Source: an uncultured Clostridia bacterium (GTDB taxonomy: Bacteria > Bacillota > Clostridia > TANB77 > CAG-508). From it: a stretch of DNA of 9,439 bases. The stretch spans positions 1 to 9,439 of the forward strand of contig CANQOU010000039.1 in the NCBI GenBank assembly GCA_947625565.1, read 5' to 3'. The position numbers and the translations under genes are program-made. Positions 1-5,274 of this stretch are shown here, piece after piece; positions within the stretch are counted from its first letter, which is position 1, and the number at the start of each line of letters is the position of its first letter. A model generated the notes under the pieces. The model searched no databases, was not told the origin of the DNA, and saw only the letters and a list, made by a program, of their open reading frames with translations.

Positions 1-103
1 AATAAATAGAACCGTGGGACACACGGAGATAGCTCGTTTATGCTCAGCATATTAGTGTTGTCGAGCGAGAAGCCCCACTTCTTAAATGGTGGGAGTATGT
101 CAC
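1..103 (+). mobile_element. Right end of an IS200/IS605-type (TnpB-encoding) insertion sequence
   Basis: The first ~100 bases look like the right end of an IS200/IS605-family element. A short open frame resembling a TnpB tail ends at 55. It is followed by a long-range stem (32-36 GCTCG with 62-66 CGAGC) and a terminal hairpin (74-78 CCCAC-type arm with 89-93, loop about 80-87), then GGGAGTATGTCAC. A subterminal hairpin followed by a short TCAC-like cleavage motif is the usual right-end layout of these elements, which transpose as single strands and leave no target duplication. The boundary after position 103 is set by analogy and could be off by a few bases. The left end and most of tnpB lie outside the window. 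The alternative is a conserved structured RNA unrelated to transposition. Confidence 0.55.
2..55 (+). CDS. tnpB: C-terminal tail of a TnpB-like RNA-guided nuclease (partial)
   Basis: An open frame enters from the left edge and stops at TAG 53-55. The 17 visible residues are INRTVGHTEIARLCSAY. The R-T-V-G-H-T-E-I stretch resembles the short tail that follows the zinc ribbon in many IS200/IS605 TnpB proteins. Neither the zinc ribbon nor the RuvC residues are in the window, so the call depends mainly on the structured right end that overlaps and follows the frame. TnpB is an RNA-guided DNA nuclease that helps keep the element at its donor site after excision. Overlap of the tnpB 3' end with the omega-RNA is normal in this family. 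The peptide is too short to be diagnostic. Confidence 0.4.
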   Translation: MNRTVGHTEIARLCSAY

Positions 104-138
104 TTGGGTAAGAATTTATTTTCTTACTCAATTTTTTT
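104..138 (+). terminator. Rho-independent terminator abutting the IS right end
   Basis: An 11-bp stem pairs 104-114 (TTGGGTAAGAA) with 121-131 (TTCTTACTCAA), with one G-T pair and a six-base loop, followed by seven T residues at 132-138. This is a standard intrinsic terminator for transcription arriving from the left. It starts exactly where the IS element is judged to end, so it was probably the terminator of the upstream gene before the insertion. It also isolates the sigma-factor operon from read-through. Confidence 0.75.
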
Positions 139-143
139 AAAAC

Positions 144-179
144 TGAAACTTTTTCATATTTTTTAAGAACTTATATAAT
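144..179 (+). promoter_or_regulatory. Candidate promoter of the sigma operon with ECF-type -35
   Basis: TGAAAC at 144-149 followed by five T residues matches the -35 consensus of many Firmicute ECF sigma factors (TGAAAC plus T-rich spacer). ECF factors usually drive their own operon. The -10 is less clear: no CGTA or CGTC box sits at the expected spacing. A TATAAT at 174-179 could instead serve the housekeeping sigma factor, with only a weak -35 (TTTTCA, 151-156). The AGGAGGG ribosome site follows at 180-186. Confidence 0.4.
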
Positions 180-190
180 AGGAGGGCAAA

Positions 191-502
191 ATGAGTACTC
201 ATAAAATCTTAAAAGAATTTGAACAAATATATGCTGAAACATATAATTTAATACTAAAATATGTTATCTTAAAATGCTCAGACTTAGATGATGTAAATGA
301 TATTATACAAGAAACATACATGGATTTTTATTGGGCATTAAAGGAAAATAAAAAAATACAAGATAAGAAAGCTTTTATTATAGGTATAGCTAGAAATAAA
401 ATAAGAAAATGCATAAATTCTAAAAATCAATCAAAAACTACCTCTATATATCAAGAAAAAGCTGAAGAAGAAATTACAATTGATATAGATGCTCGGAATT
501 GA
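191..502 (+). CDS. ECF-type sigma-70 factor, N-terminal part (region 2); frame-interrupted
   Basis: This 103-residue open frame carries the core-binding and -10-recognition half of a sigma-70 family factor. Residues 31-50 (DLDDVNDIIQETYMDFYWAL) match the region 2.2 helix that binds the beta' coiled coil. Residues 60-73 (KAFIIGIARNKIRK) match regions 2.3-2.4. AGGAGGG five bases upstream supports the ATG at 191. The frame stops at TGA 500-502, just where an ECF factor would run through a linker into region 4. Region 4 follows in the +1 frame from 489, and together the parts span about 180 codons, a normal ECF length. A one-base indel (error or real), a programmed +1 shift, or two separately made halves could explain this. 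The next gene is its likely anti-sigma partner. Confidence 0.75.
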   Translation: MSTHKILKEFEQIYAETYNLILKYVILKCSDLDDVNDIIQETYMDFYWALKENKKIQDKKAFIIGIARNKIRKCINSKNQSKTTSIYQEKAEEEITIDIDARN

Positions 503-731
503 CATTGAAACAGACTTTATAACCAAAAACAATATAGAAAGCATCTGGAAATATATAAAAACTGAAGATAAAAACATTGCAAAAATTTTCTATATGCATT
601 TTATGTTAGATATGACATTAAAAGAAATAGCAGAACAATTAGAGCAAAATGAGTCAACTGTAAAAAGTAACCTATATAGAATGATAAAAAAATTAAAAAA
701 GAATTTTGGAGGTGAAGTAATTGAAAAATAA
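489..731 (+). CDS. ECF-type sigma-70 factor, C-terminal part (region 4); frame-interrupted
   Basis: This 80-codon frame holds the -35-recognition half of the sigma factor. Residues 42-70 (MTLKEIAEQLEQ, then NESTVKSNLYRMIKKLK) form the region 4 helix-turn-helix. The ATG at 489 lies inside the 3' end of the region 2 frame and lacks a well-placed Shine-Dalgarno sequence, so it is probably not a true start. The protein is better read as a continuation of the upstream frame after a +1 change between about 485 and 500. The stop TAA (729-731) overlaps the TTG start of the next gene, which indicates translational coupling. Confidence 0.7.
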   Translation: MLGIDIETDFITKNNIESIWKYIKTEDKNIAKIFYMHFMLDMTLKEIAEQLEQNESTVKSNLYRMIKKLKKNFGGEVIEK

Positions 732-1926
732 TATAGTAATTGAATATTTAGATGAGCAATATGATAAAAAGAAAAACTTAAAAGTTATCTTATCTAATAT
801 AAGGAAGGAAGAAGATATGAAAAAAGTAAAAATTTTAAAAATGGTTGCAGTATTTTTATTATCAATAAGTTTAACTGCTGGTGTAGGATATGCAGCAACA
901 ATAACATATCAAAAAATTTTTAAAGAACCAAAAAAATATGAATCATATGAAGAATTTGAAAATGATATAGAAAATCAGAAGGAAGAATTTGCAAAATCTC
1001 AAGAAATATCAAGTGAAGATAAAGAAAAAACAATAGATATAAATATTGCAAATGAAATAGCAAATAAATTTATAGAAAAATTAGAATATGAAAAGCAAGA
1101 ATTTGTAACAAAAGAACTTAAGAAAAATTATATAGTGGGTGCTGAACTTGTATATTACTTTACAACAAATAAAAATATAAATAAAGGAATACATATAGCA
1201 GTAAATGCAGAAAATGGAAAAGTTGTAGATTTTGAAAATAAAGATTTGAAATATGAATATGATAAAATAACATCTGATGAAATAACTGAAGAAGAAGCTA
1301 AAAAGCAAGCAGATAAGCTATTAAAAATGTTTGAACTCCAAGGAGAATATAAAATAAAGGAAATAAAAGAAATGCCACATTTATTTCAAAATAAAGAAGT
1401 TGATGAGTGGAGCGTAACTTATTGCAAAAATTATGATGGGGCACTTAGTTATTTTGAAAGAGTAGAATTAAGATTTTTAATAGAAAAGGGAAATTTAAGA
1501 ATTGACAGTATGTTTATTGCAAATGAAGATGTAAATTTTGAAAACAATCCAACAGTAATTACACAAGAAGAAGCAGAAAAAATTGCTTTAGAAAAAGATA
1601 AAACATTAACTAATAATCAAGTTGATTTTGTAACAACAAAATTAGAAGTAAGAGGAATGAATTCATGGATATATGCTTGGGAACAAAATGGAGGTAAATA
1701 TCCTTATCCAAATGGACAAGAAAAAGAAGATGGTACAATAGAATTTTATCCAAAATACAAACAAGAAGAAAATATAGCAAGAAGAGTATGGAATGTAAGT
1801 ATTCATTATGTACAAGGAGAATTAGATATGGATGACTTATGTAAATATAATACAAAATCAATATTTGTAGATGTAACCACAGGAGAAATCATTGGAGGAG
1901 CAGATGAATCATATTTAGAAAAATAA
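721..1926 (+). CDS. Probable membrane anti-sigma factor with PepSY/YcdB-like ectodomain
   Basis: The 401-residue protein has a short charged N-terminal segment (1-37), one membrane segment (about 38-58, MVAVFLLSISLTAGVGYA) and a large extracellular part. That part contains three related alpha-plus-beta blocks starting near 107, 188 and 280. Each opens with a helix of the ITEEEAKKQADK or ITQEEAEKIALEK type, and the last ends in FVDVTTGEIIGG, as PepSY/YcdB-YcdC domains do. A TTG start at 721 is chosen because GGAGGTGA lies five bases upstream and it overlaps the sigma-factor end. An ATG at 817 with AAGGAAGG upstream would give a shorter, signal-peptide-like start. Position after an ECF sigma gene, cytoplasmic tail and single membrane pass suggest that it holds the sigma factor at the membrane until an envelope signal arrives. 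That role is inferred from context. Confidence 0.68.
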   Translation: MKNNIVIEYLDEQYDKKKNLKVILSNIRKEEDMKKVKILKMVAVFLLSISLTAGVGYAATITYQKIFKEPKKYESYEEFENDIENQKEEFAKSQEISSEDKEKTIDINIANEIANKFIEKLEYEKQEFVTKELKKNYIVGAELVYYFTTNKNINKGIHIAVNAENGKVVDFENKDLKYEYDKITSDEITEEEAKKQADKLLKMFELQGEYKIKEIKEMPHLFQNKEVDEWSVTYCKNYDGALSYFERVELRFLIEKGNLRIDSMFIANEDVNFENNPTVITQEEAEKIALEKDKTLTNNQVDFVTTKLEVRGMNSWIYAWEQNGGKYPYPNGQEKEDGTIEFYPKYKQEENIARRVWNVSIHYVQGELDMDDLCKYNTKSIFVDVTTGEIIGGADESYLEK

Positions 1927-1930
1927 ATAA

Positions 1931-1967
1931 AAAAGCAGATAATTAAAATTGAAAATTATCTGCTTTT
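1931..1967 (+). terminator. Intrinsic terminator after the sigma/anti-sigma operon
   Basis: A perfect 14-bp stem pairs 1931-1944 (AAAAGCAGATAATT) with 1954-1967 (AATTATCTGCTTTT), with a nine-base loop. It begins five bases after the stop codon at 1926. The U tract is only the four T residues that belong to the stem. The loop and right arm overlap the candidate promoter of the following sirtuin gene. Confidence 0.75.
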
Positions 1968-1977
1968 ATGATAATAT
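1949..1977 (+). promoter_or_regulatory. Candidate sigma-A promoter of the sirtuin gene, inside the terminator hairpin
   Basis: TTGAAA (1949-1954), a 17-base spacer, and TAATAT (1972-1977) preceded by TG one base upstream (extended -10) make a good housekeeping promoter. The -35 lies in the loop and first arm base of the preceding terminator, and the spacer is made mostly of the right arm. Transcription would start around 1984, giving a leader of about 18 bases that just includes the AAGGAAGG ribosome site (1985-1992). Confidence 0.5.
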
Positions 1978-2001
1978 CCTTTTAAAGGAAGGCGAAAAAA
2001 T

Positions 2002-2718
2002 ATGAATGATAAAATAGAAAAATTCAAACAGTTAATAAATGAAAGCAATAACATAGTATTTTTTGGAGGAGCAGGAGTTTCTACTGAAAGTGGAATTCCA
2101 GATTTTAGAAGTAAAGATGGATTATATAATCAAAAATATAAATATCCACCAGAAACAATATTAAGCCACAGCTTTTTTATGGAAAACACATCAGAATTTT
2201 ATAAATTTTATAAAGAAAAAATGAATAGTTTAAAATATGAGCCTAATATAACACATTTTAAATTAGCAAAACTAGAGGAAAGAGGAAAATTAAAAGCAGT
2301 AATAACGCAAAATATAGATGGATTACATCAAAAAGCAGGTTCTAAAAATGTGTATGAATTACATGGAAGTGTTCTAAGAAACTATTGCATGAGATGTAGA
2401 CAATTTTATAATGCTGAGGATGTTTTTTATAGTAAAGATATACCCAAATGTAATTGTGGAGGTATAATAAAACCAGATGTAGTTTTATATGAAGAAGGAC
2501 TTGATGAAGAAACTCTAAAAAATTCAATAAGAGCAATACAAAATGCAGATTTATTAGTAATAGGGGGGACTTCTTTAACAGTATATCCAGCAAGTGGATT
2601 GATTAACTATTTTAAAGGAAGAAATTTGGTACTAATAAATAAAGATGCTACACCTTATGATAATATTGCGGATTTAGTCATAAATGAACAACTAGGAGAG
2701 GCGTTTAAAGAAATATAA
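2002..2718 (+). CDS. cobB: NAD-dependent protein deacylase, sirtuin (Sir2) family
   Basis: The 238-residue protein is a full-length bacterial sirtuin, which removes acetyl or other acyl groups from lysines using NAD+ and releases nicotinamide and O-acyl-ADP-ribose. Visible motifs are the Rossmann/NAD loop GGAGVSTESGIPDFR (22-36), TQNIDGLH (102-109) and the catalytic histidine in ELHGS (H121). There are four zinc cysteines, C129 and C132 then C150 and C152, the second pair unusually tight (CNC instead of CxxC). The distal NAD-binding segment GGTSLTVYPA is at 188-197. The Tyr/Arg pair typical of desuccinylase sirtuins is not evident, and the overall pattern resembles the class U type such as the Thermotoga enzyme, so deacetylation is the likelier activity. 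It is monocistronic, with an AAGGAAGG site upstream. Confidence 0.93.
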   Translation: MNDKIEKFKQLINESNNIVFFGGAGVSTESGIPDFRSKDGLYNQKYKYPPETILSHSFFMENTSEFYKFYKEKMNSLKYEPNITHFKLAKLEERGKLKAVITQNIDGLHQKAGSKNVYELHGSVLRNYCMRCRQFYNAEDVFYSKDIPKCNCGGIIKPDVVLYEEGLDEETLKNSIRAIQNADLLVIGGTSLTVYPASGLINYFKGRNLVLINKDATPYDNIADLVINEQLGEAFKEI

Positions 2719-2729
2719 AGAAAAAATAT

Positions 2730-2755
2730 AAGAGGCAGGAAAAATCCTGCCTCTT
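2730..2755. terminator. Bidirectional terminator between the sirtuin gene and the 60-aa gene
   Basis: An 11-bp perfect stem pairs 2730-2740 (AAGAGGCAGGA) with 2745-2755 (TCCTGCCTCTT), with an AAAA loop. The T-rich tract is on the minus-strand side (complement of 2721-2728), so it is a canonical terminator for the minus-strand gene. It probably also stops the sirtuin transcript, whose gene ends at 2718. Confidence 0.75.
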
Positions 2756-2765
2756 ACTGTGCTTA

Positions 2766-2948
2766 TTACTTTCTTTTTGTTCCATCTGCCCAATATTCCT
2801 GGCCAGTAGAGGGGTCATAGACAAACTTGTCATTGTTGAAACGACGCAAATCACCATTTGCTACGGCCTTGTCAACTTCTTCTTTGGATGCATAATTTTC
2901 ATACTTGTCCTTCTGGTAACCTTTTTCATCTTCGTGATAGAATGACAT
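2766..2948 (-). CDS. Small hydrophilic protein of unknown function (60 aa)
   Basis: I do not recognise this gene. It encodes a soluble, strongly charged 60-residue protein with no membrane segment and no cysteines. It is rich in Asp, Glu, Lys and aromatic residues (six Tyr, three Phe, one Trp) and ends in DPSTGQEYWADGTKRK. It looks real: GAGGAGGT sits seven bases before the ATG, a strong extended -10 promoter lies upstream (2997-3025), and a terminator follows. Codon use is unlike the neighbours, with CGT, CCC, GCC, GGC, CAG and many AAG and GAC codons. By hand count it is about 39% G+C, clearly richer than the genes around it. That could mean very high expression or recent acquisition. Its placement beside genes of unrelated function gives no clue to its role. 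Confidence 0.7.
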   Translation of the reverse strand: MSFYHEDEKGYQKDKYENYASKEEVDKAVANGDLRRFNNDKFVYDPSTGQEYWADGTKRK

Positions 2949-2996
2949 AATAATACCTCCTCATATAATAAGCAACAGTTTACTAGTTACGAATAT

Positions 2997-3025
2997 ATTA
3001 TAGCACAAACGATTTAAAAATACAA
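2997..3025 (-). promoter_or_regulatory. Sigma-A promoter of the 60-aa gene
   Basis: On the minus strand this reads TTGTAT (3025-3020), a 17-base spacer, and TATAAT (3002-2997), preceded by TG one base upstream to give an extended -10. The start point would be near 2990, giving a leader of about 40 bases that contains the GAGGAGGT ribosome site. Confidence 0.6.
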
Positions 3026-3076
3026 TAAAACAAAGAATGATCTACATAATACTAAATAAAAAATATTAAAAAACTA

Positions 3077-3106
3077 TTGACAAAAAAAGATACCTAGATA
3101 TACAAT
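3077..3106 (+). promoter_or_regulatory. Promoter of the padR-SEDS operon
   Basis: A consensus TTGACA -35 at 3077-3082 is followed, after 18 bases, by TACAAT at 3101-3106. Both palindromes of the PadR operator overlap the -10 and the start region, so repressor binding would block RNA polymerase directly. Confidence 0.65.
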
Positions 3107-3134
3107 GTACAAAAATACATAGTAAATCTAGGTA
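3091..3134 (+). promoter_or_regulatory. PadR operator: nested dyads with ATGT-N8-ACAT core
   Basis: The inner element 3105-3120 (ATGTACAAAAATACAT) fits the ATGT-N8-ACAT pattern known for PadR-family operators. It is enclosed by a perfect 9-bp outer inverted repeat, TACCTAGAT (3091-3099) and ATCTAGGTA (3126-3134). The array spans the -10 box and the likely start site of padR, which indicates negative autoregulation. The outer repeat could be a second dimer site or a mRNA leader hairpin. Confidence 0.7.
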
Positions 3135-3153
3135 TATAAAAAGGAGTGAGAAT

Positions 3154-3504
3154 ATGAAATTTAACAAAGAATTAGTAAAAGGAAGTACGACTATGCTTGT
3201 GCTAGAACTATTAAAAAGTGACAATATGTATGGATACCAAATGATAAAAAAGCTAAAAGAAAAATCACAAAATGTATTTGAATTAAAGGAAGGAACTTTA
3301 TATCCTATATTACATAGCTTAGAAGAAAATGGATATATTATATCTTACTGGGATGAATCAACAACGAAAAAAAGAAAATATTATGCAATTTCAGAAAAAG
3401 GAAAAAAACAATTAAAAGAAAAAAAGGAAGAATGGAAGGAATTTAGCAATGGAATAAATCAAGTTTTAGGAGGTGTTTCATTTGCAAATCAAGGAATTTA
3501 TTAA
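3154..3504 (+). CDS. PadR-family transcriptional repressor
   Basis: This is a 116-residue winged-helix regulator of the short PadR type (PadR-s2). YGY at 26-28 within the first helices, EGTLYPILHSLEENGY (46-61, recognition helix) and the wing strand RKYYAIS (74-80) are classic PadR signatures. A short charged C-terminal helix (about 82-98) would form the dimer interface. The ATG at 3154 has AAGGAGTGAG upstream. Its coding region overlaps the start of the SEDS gene by 23 bases, so the two are translationally coupled. It most likely represses its own operon through the operator at 3091-3134. PadR proteins often sense small hydrophobic or envelope-active compounds, and the ligand here is unknown. 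Confidence 0.9.
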   Translation: MKFNKELVKGSTTMLVLELLKSDNMYGYQMIKKLKEKSQNVFELKEGTLYPILHSLEENGYIISYWDESTTKKRKYYAISEKGKKQLKEKKEEWKEFSNGINQVLGGVSFANQGIY

Positions 3505-4804
3505 TTGTGTATGTGAACAAATAAAATATAAACCTATAAGACAAAACATAGCAGAAGAACTAGAAAATCATATAGAAGATGCAAAAGAAGAATTTTTAAA
3601 AGAAGGAATGGAAGAAAAATTAGCAGAAGAAAAGGCAATTATTGAAATGGGAGAGGCAGAGAAAATAGGAAAACAATTGAATAAAATACATAAACCAAAA
3701 CTAGATTGGAAATTAGTTGTACTAGCAGTTATTCTAATTAGCTTTGGACTAGTAGTATCAATCATTAGAAGTGAACATATTGTACCATCCACTATGAAAT
3801 TTATATTTTTCTTAATAATTGGAATAATAGCGAGCTTTGCAATATATTTTGTAGATTACAAAAAATTAAATAAATATGCAGGAATAATTTATATAATTGC
3901 AACATGTAGTATATTTTTTGCATTTTATAAAGGTATTATGATAAATGGAATTCCACATCTTTCAATAGGATATGTTACTTTTCCACCTACTGCAATTGCA
4001 GTACCTTTATATATAATTGCATTTGCCGGATTTTTACAAAATGTAAATAAGGAAAATAAAGTAAAAATGCAAATATATGGAAAAAACATAAATATGAATG
4101 TAGTAAAAATAATTGTTTTAGGTATTATATCACTTGTAATTTTAATGGAAATACCATCTGTAACCTCTGCTTTTGTTCTATTTTTAACATATATGATAAT
4201 GGCAAGTATTAAAATAAAAAACAAAAAATATATTGCTATATTGTGGATTATTCCAGTAATAGGGATAATGTTAATACTTACACCATATAATAGAGTTGGA
4301 CTTTCTAATAGGATACAAATTTCATTTAATCCGGAGTTAGACCCACAAGGAGGAGGATGGCTAGGAGTAAATAGAAAACAAATAATAAATTCAGCAAAGG
4401 TATTTGGAGAAGCAGAAAATATGAGTGATGCGATAGAACTTTTCGATGAGGGAACAAATTTTGCATTTATATCAATTTTAGCACATTATGGCTGGGCAGC
4501 AAGCTTAGGAATTGCAATAGCTGTTTTACTTTTTAGTTTTAAGCTTGTAATGAATTATATAAAAATTAAAGACAGCTATGGTAAAATGCTGACAATAGGA
4601 ATCGGAAGTATGTTTATATTGCAAAGTATATTTAATATTTTATTGAATTTAAATTTATGGATAGAGACTAATTTCAACTTACCATTTGTATCATATGGTG
4701 GAGTAAATCTAATTATGAATATGATTAGTTTAACTTTAATTTTATCAATATATCGAAAAAAAGATATAGTTGAAAATCAATGGGTAAAAGAAATAATTGG
4801 ATAA
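3482..4804 (+). CDS. SEDS-family (FtsW/RodA/SpoVE-like) membrane protein with N-terminal prefix domain
   Basis: This protein of about 440 residues has a soluble N-terminal domain (1-75). It is helical, with EELENHIEDAKEEFLKEGME and AIIEMGEAEKIGKQLNKIHK, and resembles the HAAS/DUF1700 or permease-prefix domains that accompany PadR regulators. About ten membrane segments follow. The end, LPFVSYGGVNLIMNMISL, matches the conserved PFVSYGGSS segment of SEDS peptidoglycan glycosyltransferases. The extracellular loop segment that reads HTDFIF in FtsW/RodA, with an essential Asp, here reads GTNFAF (N326), so ordinary polymerase activity is doubtful. TTG 3482 is chosen as start because GGAGGT (3469-3474) lies seven bases upstream. 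An upstream GTG (3473) falls inside that site. It is co-transcribed with padR, which suggests an inducible envelope-modifying or sensing role. Confidence 0.82.
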   Translation: MQIKEFINCVCEQIKYKPIRQNIAEELENHIEDAKEEFLKEGMEEKLAEEKAIIEMGEAEKIGKQLNKIHKPKLDWKLVVLAVILISFGLVVSIIRSEHIVPSTMKFIFFLIIGIIASFAIYFVDYKKLNKYAGIIYIIATCSIFFAFYKGIMINGIPHLSIGYVTFPPTAIAVPLYIIAFAGFLQNVNKENKVKMQIYGKNINMNVVKIIVLGIISLVILMEIPSVTSAFVLFLTYMIMASIKIKNKKYIAILWIIPVIGIMLILTPYNRVGLSNRIQISFNPELDPQGGGWLGVNRKQIINSAKVFGEAENMSDAIELFDEGTNFAFISILAHYGWAASLGIAIAVLLFSFKLVMNYIKIKDSYGKMLTIGIGSMFILQSIFNILLNLNLWIETNFNLPFVSYGGVNLIMNMISLTLILSIYRKKDIVENQWVKEIIG

Positions 4805-4837
4805 TAAAGGCAGGAAATCAAATCCTGCCTTTATTAT
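4801..4837. terminator. Bidirectional terminator between the SEDS and SASP genes
   Basis: A 15-bp stem pairs 4801-4815 with 4823-4837, core GGCAGGA and TCCTGCC, with loop AATCAAA. It is AT-rich at its base on both sides, so it gives a U-rich exit in either direction. It overlaps the SEDS stop codon and lies about 60 bases beyond the end of the convergent spore-protein gene. Confidence 0.75.
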
Positions 4838-4895
4838 GTAATAAAAACAAAATTTAACTTCCTGCGCAGTCTATATCAAATAAACGTAGTTAAAA

Positions 4896-5093
4896 CTATT
4901 TCATTTGGCTTTCTACTTGTTGAATCATTTTTCTAACCATGTTACCACCGATTTTTCCAGCATCTTTTGAAGAAAGGTCACCGTTGTATCCGTCTTTTAA
5001 TGTTACACCAACTTCTGAAGCAACTTCATATTTGAATTTGTCTAAAGCTGACATAGCTTCTGGAACTAATTTTCTGTTACTATTATTTGCCAT
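4896..5093 (-). CDS. Alpha/beta-type small acid-soluble spore protein (SASP)
   Basis: This 65-residue protein is a standard SASP. These proteins coat DNA in the dormant spore, force it toward an A-like form and protect it from UV and heat. Residues 11-33 contain the first conserved block, with the germination-protease site KYEVASEVGV (21-30; cleavage is expected after E23). GGNMVRKMIQQVESQ (49-63) is the second conserved DNA-binding block. A strong AGGAGGTG lies seven bases before the ATG. It should be made late in the forespore under sigma-G, but I could not identify a convincing sigma-G promoter. It is the best evidence in the window that the organism forms endospores. Confidence 0.95.
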   Translation of the reverse strand: MANNSNRKLVPEAMSALDKFKYEVASEVGVTLKDGYNGDLSSKDAGKIGGNMVRKMIQQVESQMK

Positions 5094-5216
5094 TTTATTT
5101 CACCTCCTGCAAATATAAATTTCTAGAAAAAAACATTTGCTTTTTCTAATACTATCATTTGCAAAATTTAAGAAAATAAACAGGAAATTATTTCAAATTT
5201 TTAAATAACAAAAACA

Positions 5217-5274
5217 AATATTACAAAAATATTACAACAATATGAACTTTTTGTAACAACATAGAATTCTGTTG
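5217..5274 (+). repeat. Direct repeats and imperfect dyad upstream of the pilus promoter
   Basis: AATATTACAA occurs twice (5217-5226 and 5228-5237), 11 bp apart, which is about one helical turn, and an inverted TTGTAA lies at 5251-5256. An imperfect dyad CAACA/TGTTG (5257-5274) centred on GAATTC runs into the -35 box. This arrangement could bind a regulator of the pilus operon. The region is very AT-rich, so chance is possible. Confidence 0.3.

Larger units (their letters stand above)
1..123 (+). ncRNA. Putative TnpB omega-RNA: 3' scaffold plus guide
   Basis: In TnpB elements the omega-RNA is made from the tnpB 3' end and the right end, and its guide is the flanking DNA just past the element. 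The visible structure fits: stem CCGT (12-15) with ACGG (23-26), stem GCTCG (32-36) with CGAGC (62-66) enclosing a small TGC/GCA hairpin (41-49), and a terminal CCCAC/GTGGG hairpin (74-93). The predicted guide begins at 104 (TTGGGTAAGAATTTATT). The guide length is inferred from the family, and the 5' end of the RNA is off the window. This guide region is also the left arm of a terminator hairpin. Confidence 0.42.

Noticed and set aside
104..190. Riboswitch or attenuator in the sigma-factor leader
   Set aside because: Only one simple terminator hairpin is present, with no alternative pairing or conserved aptamer-like core, and an ECF -35 follows it.
3473..3481. GTG at 3473 as the start of the SEDS gene
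   Set aside because: The GTG is part of the GGAGGTG ribosome site. TTG 3482 has correct spacing from that site.
3925..4224. 99-codon minus-strand frame resembling a membrane protein
   Set aside because: It is the antisense of SEDS membrane segments. Hydrophobicity arises from the complementary strand, and it has no start signals.
5100..5200. Sigma-G promoter upstream of the SASP gene
   Set aside because: Sigma-G is expected, but no convincing -35/-10 pair with correct spacing was found. Only weak matches such as TGATA and AAATGTT occur on the minus strand.
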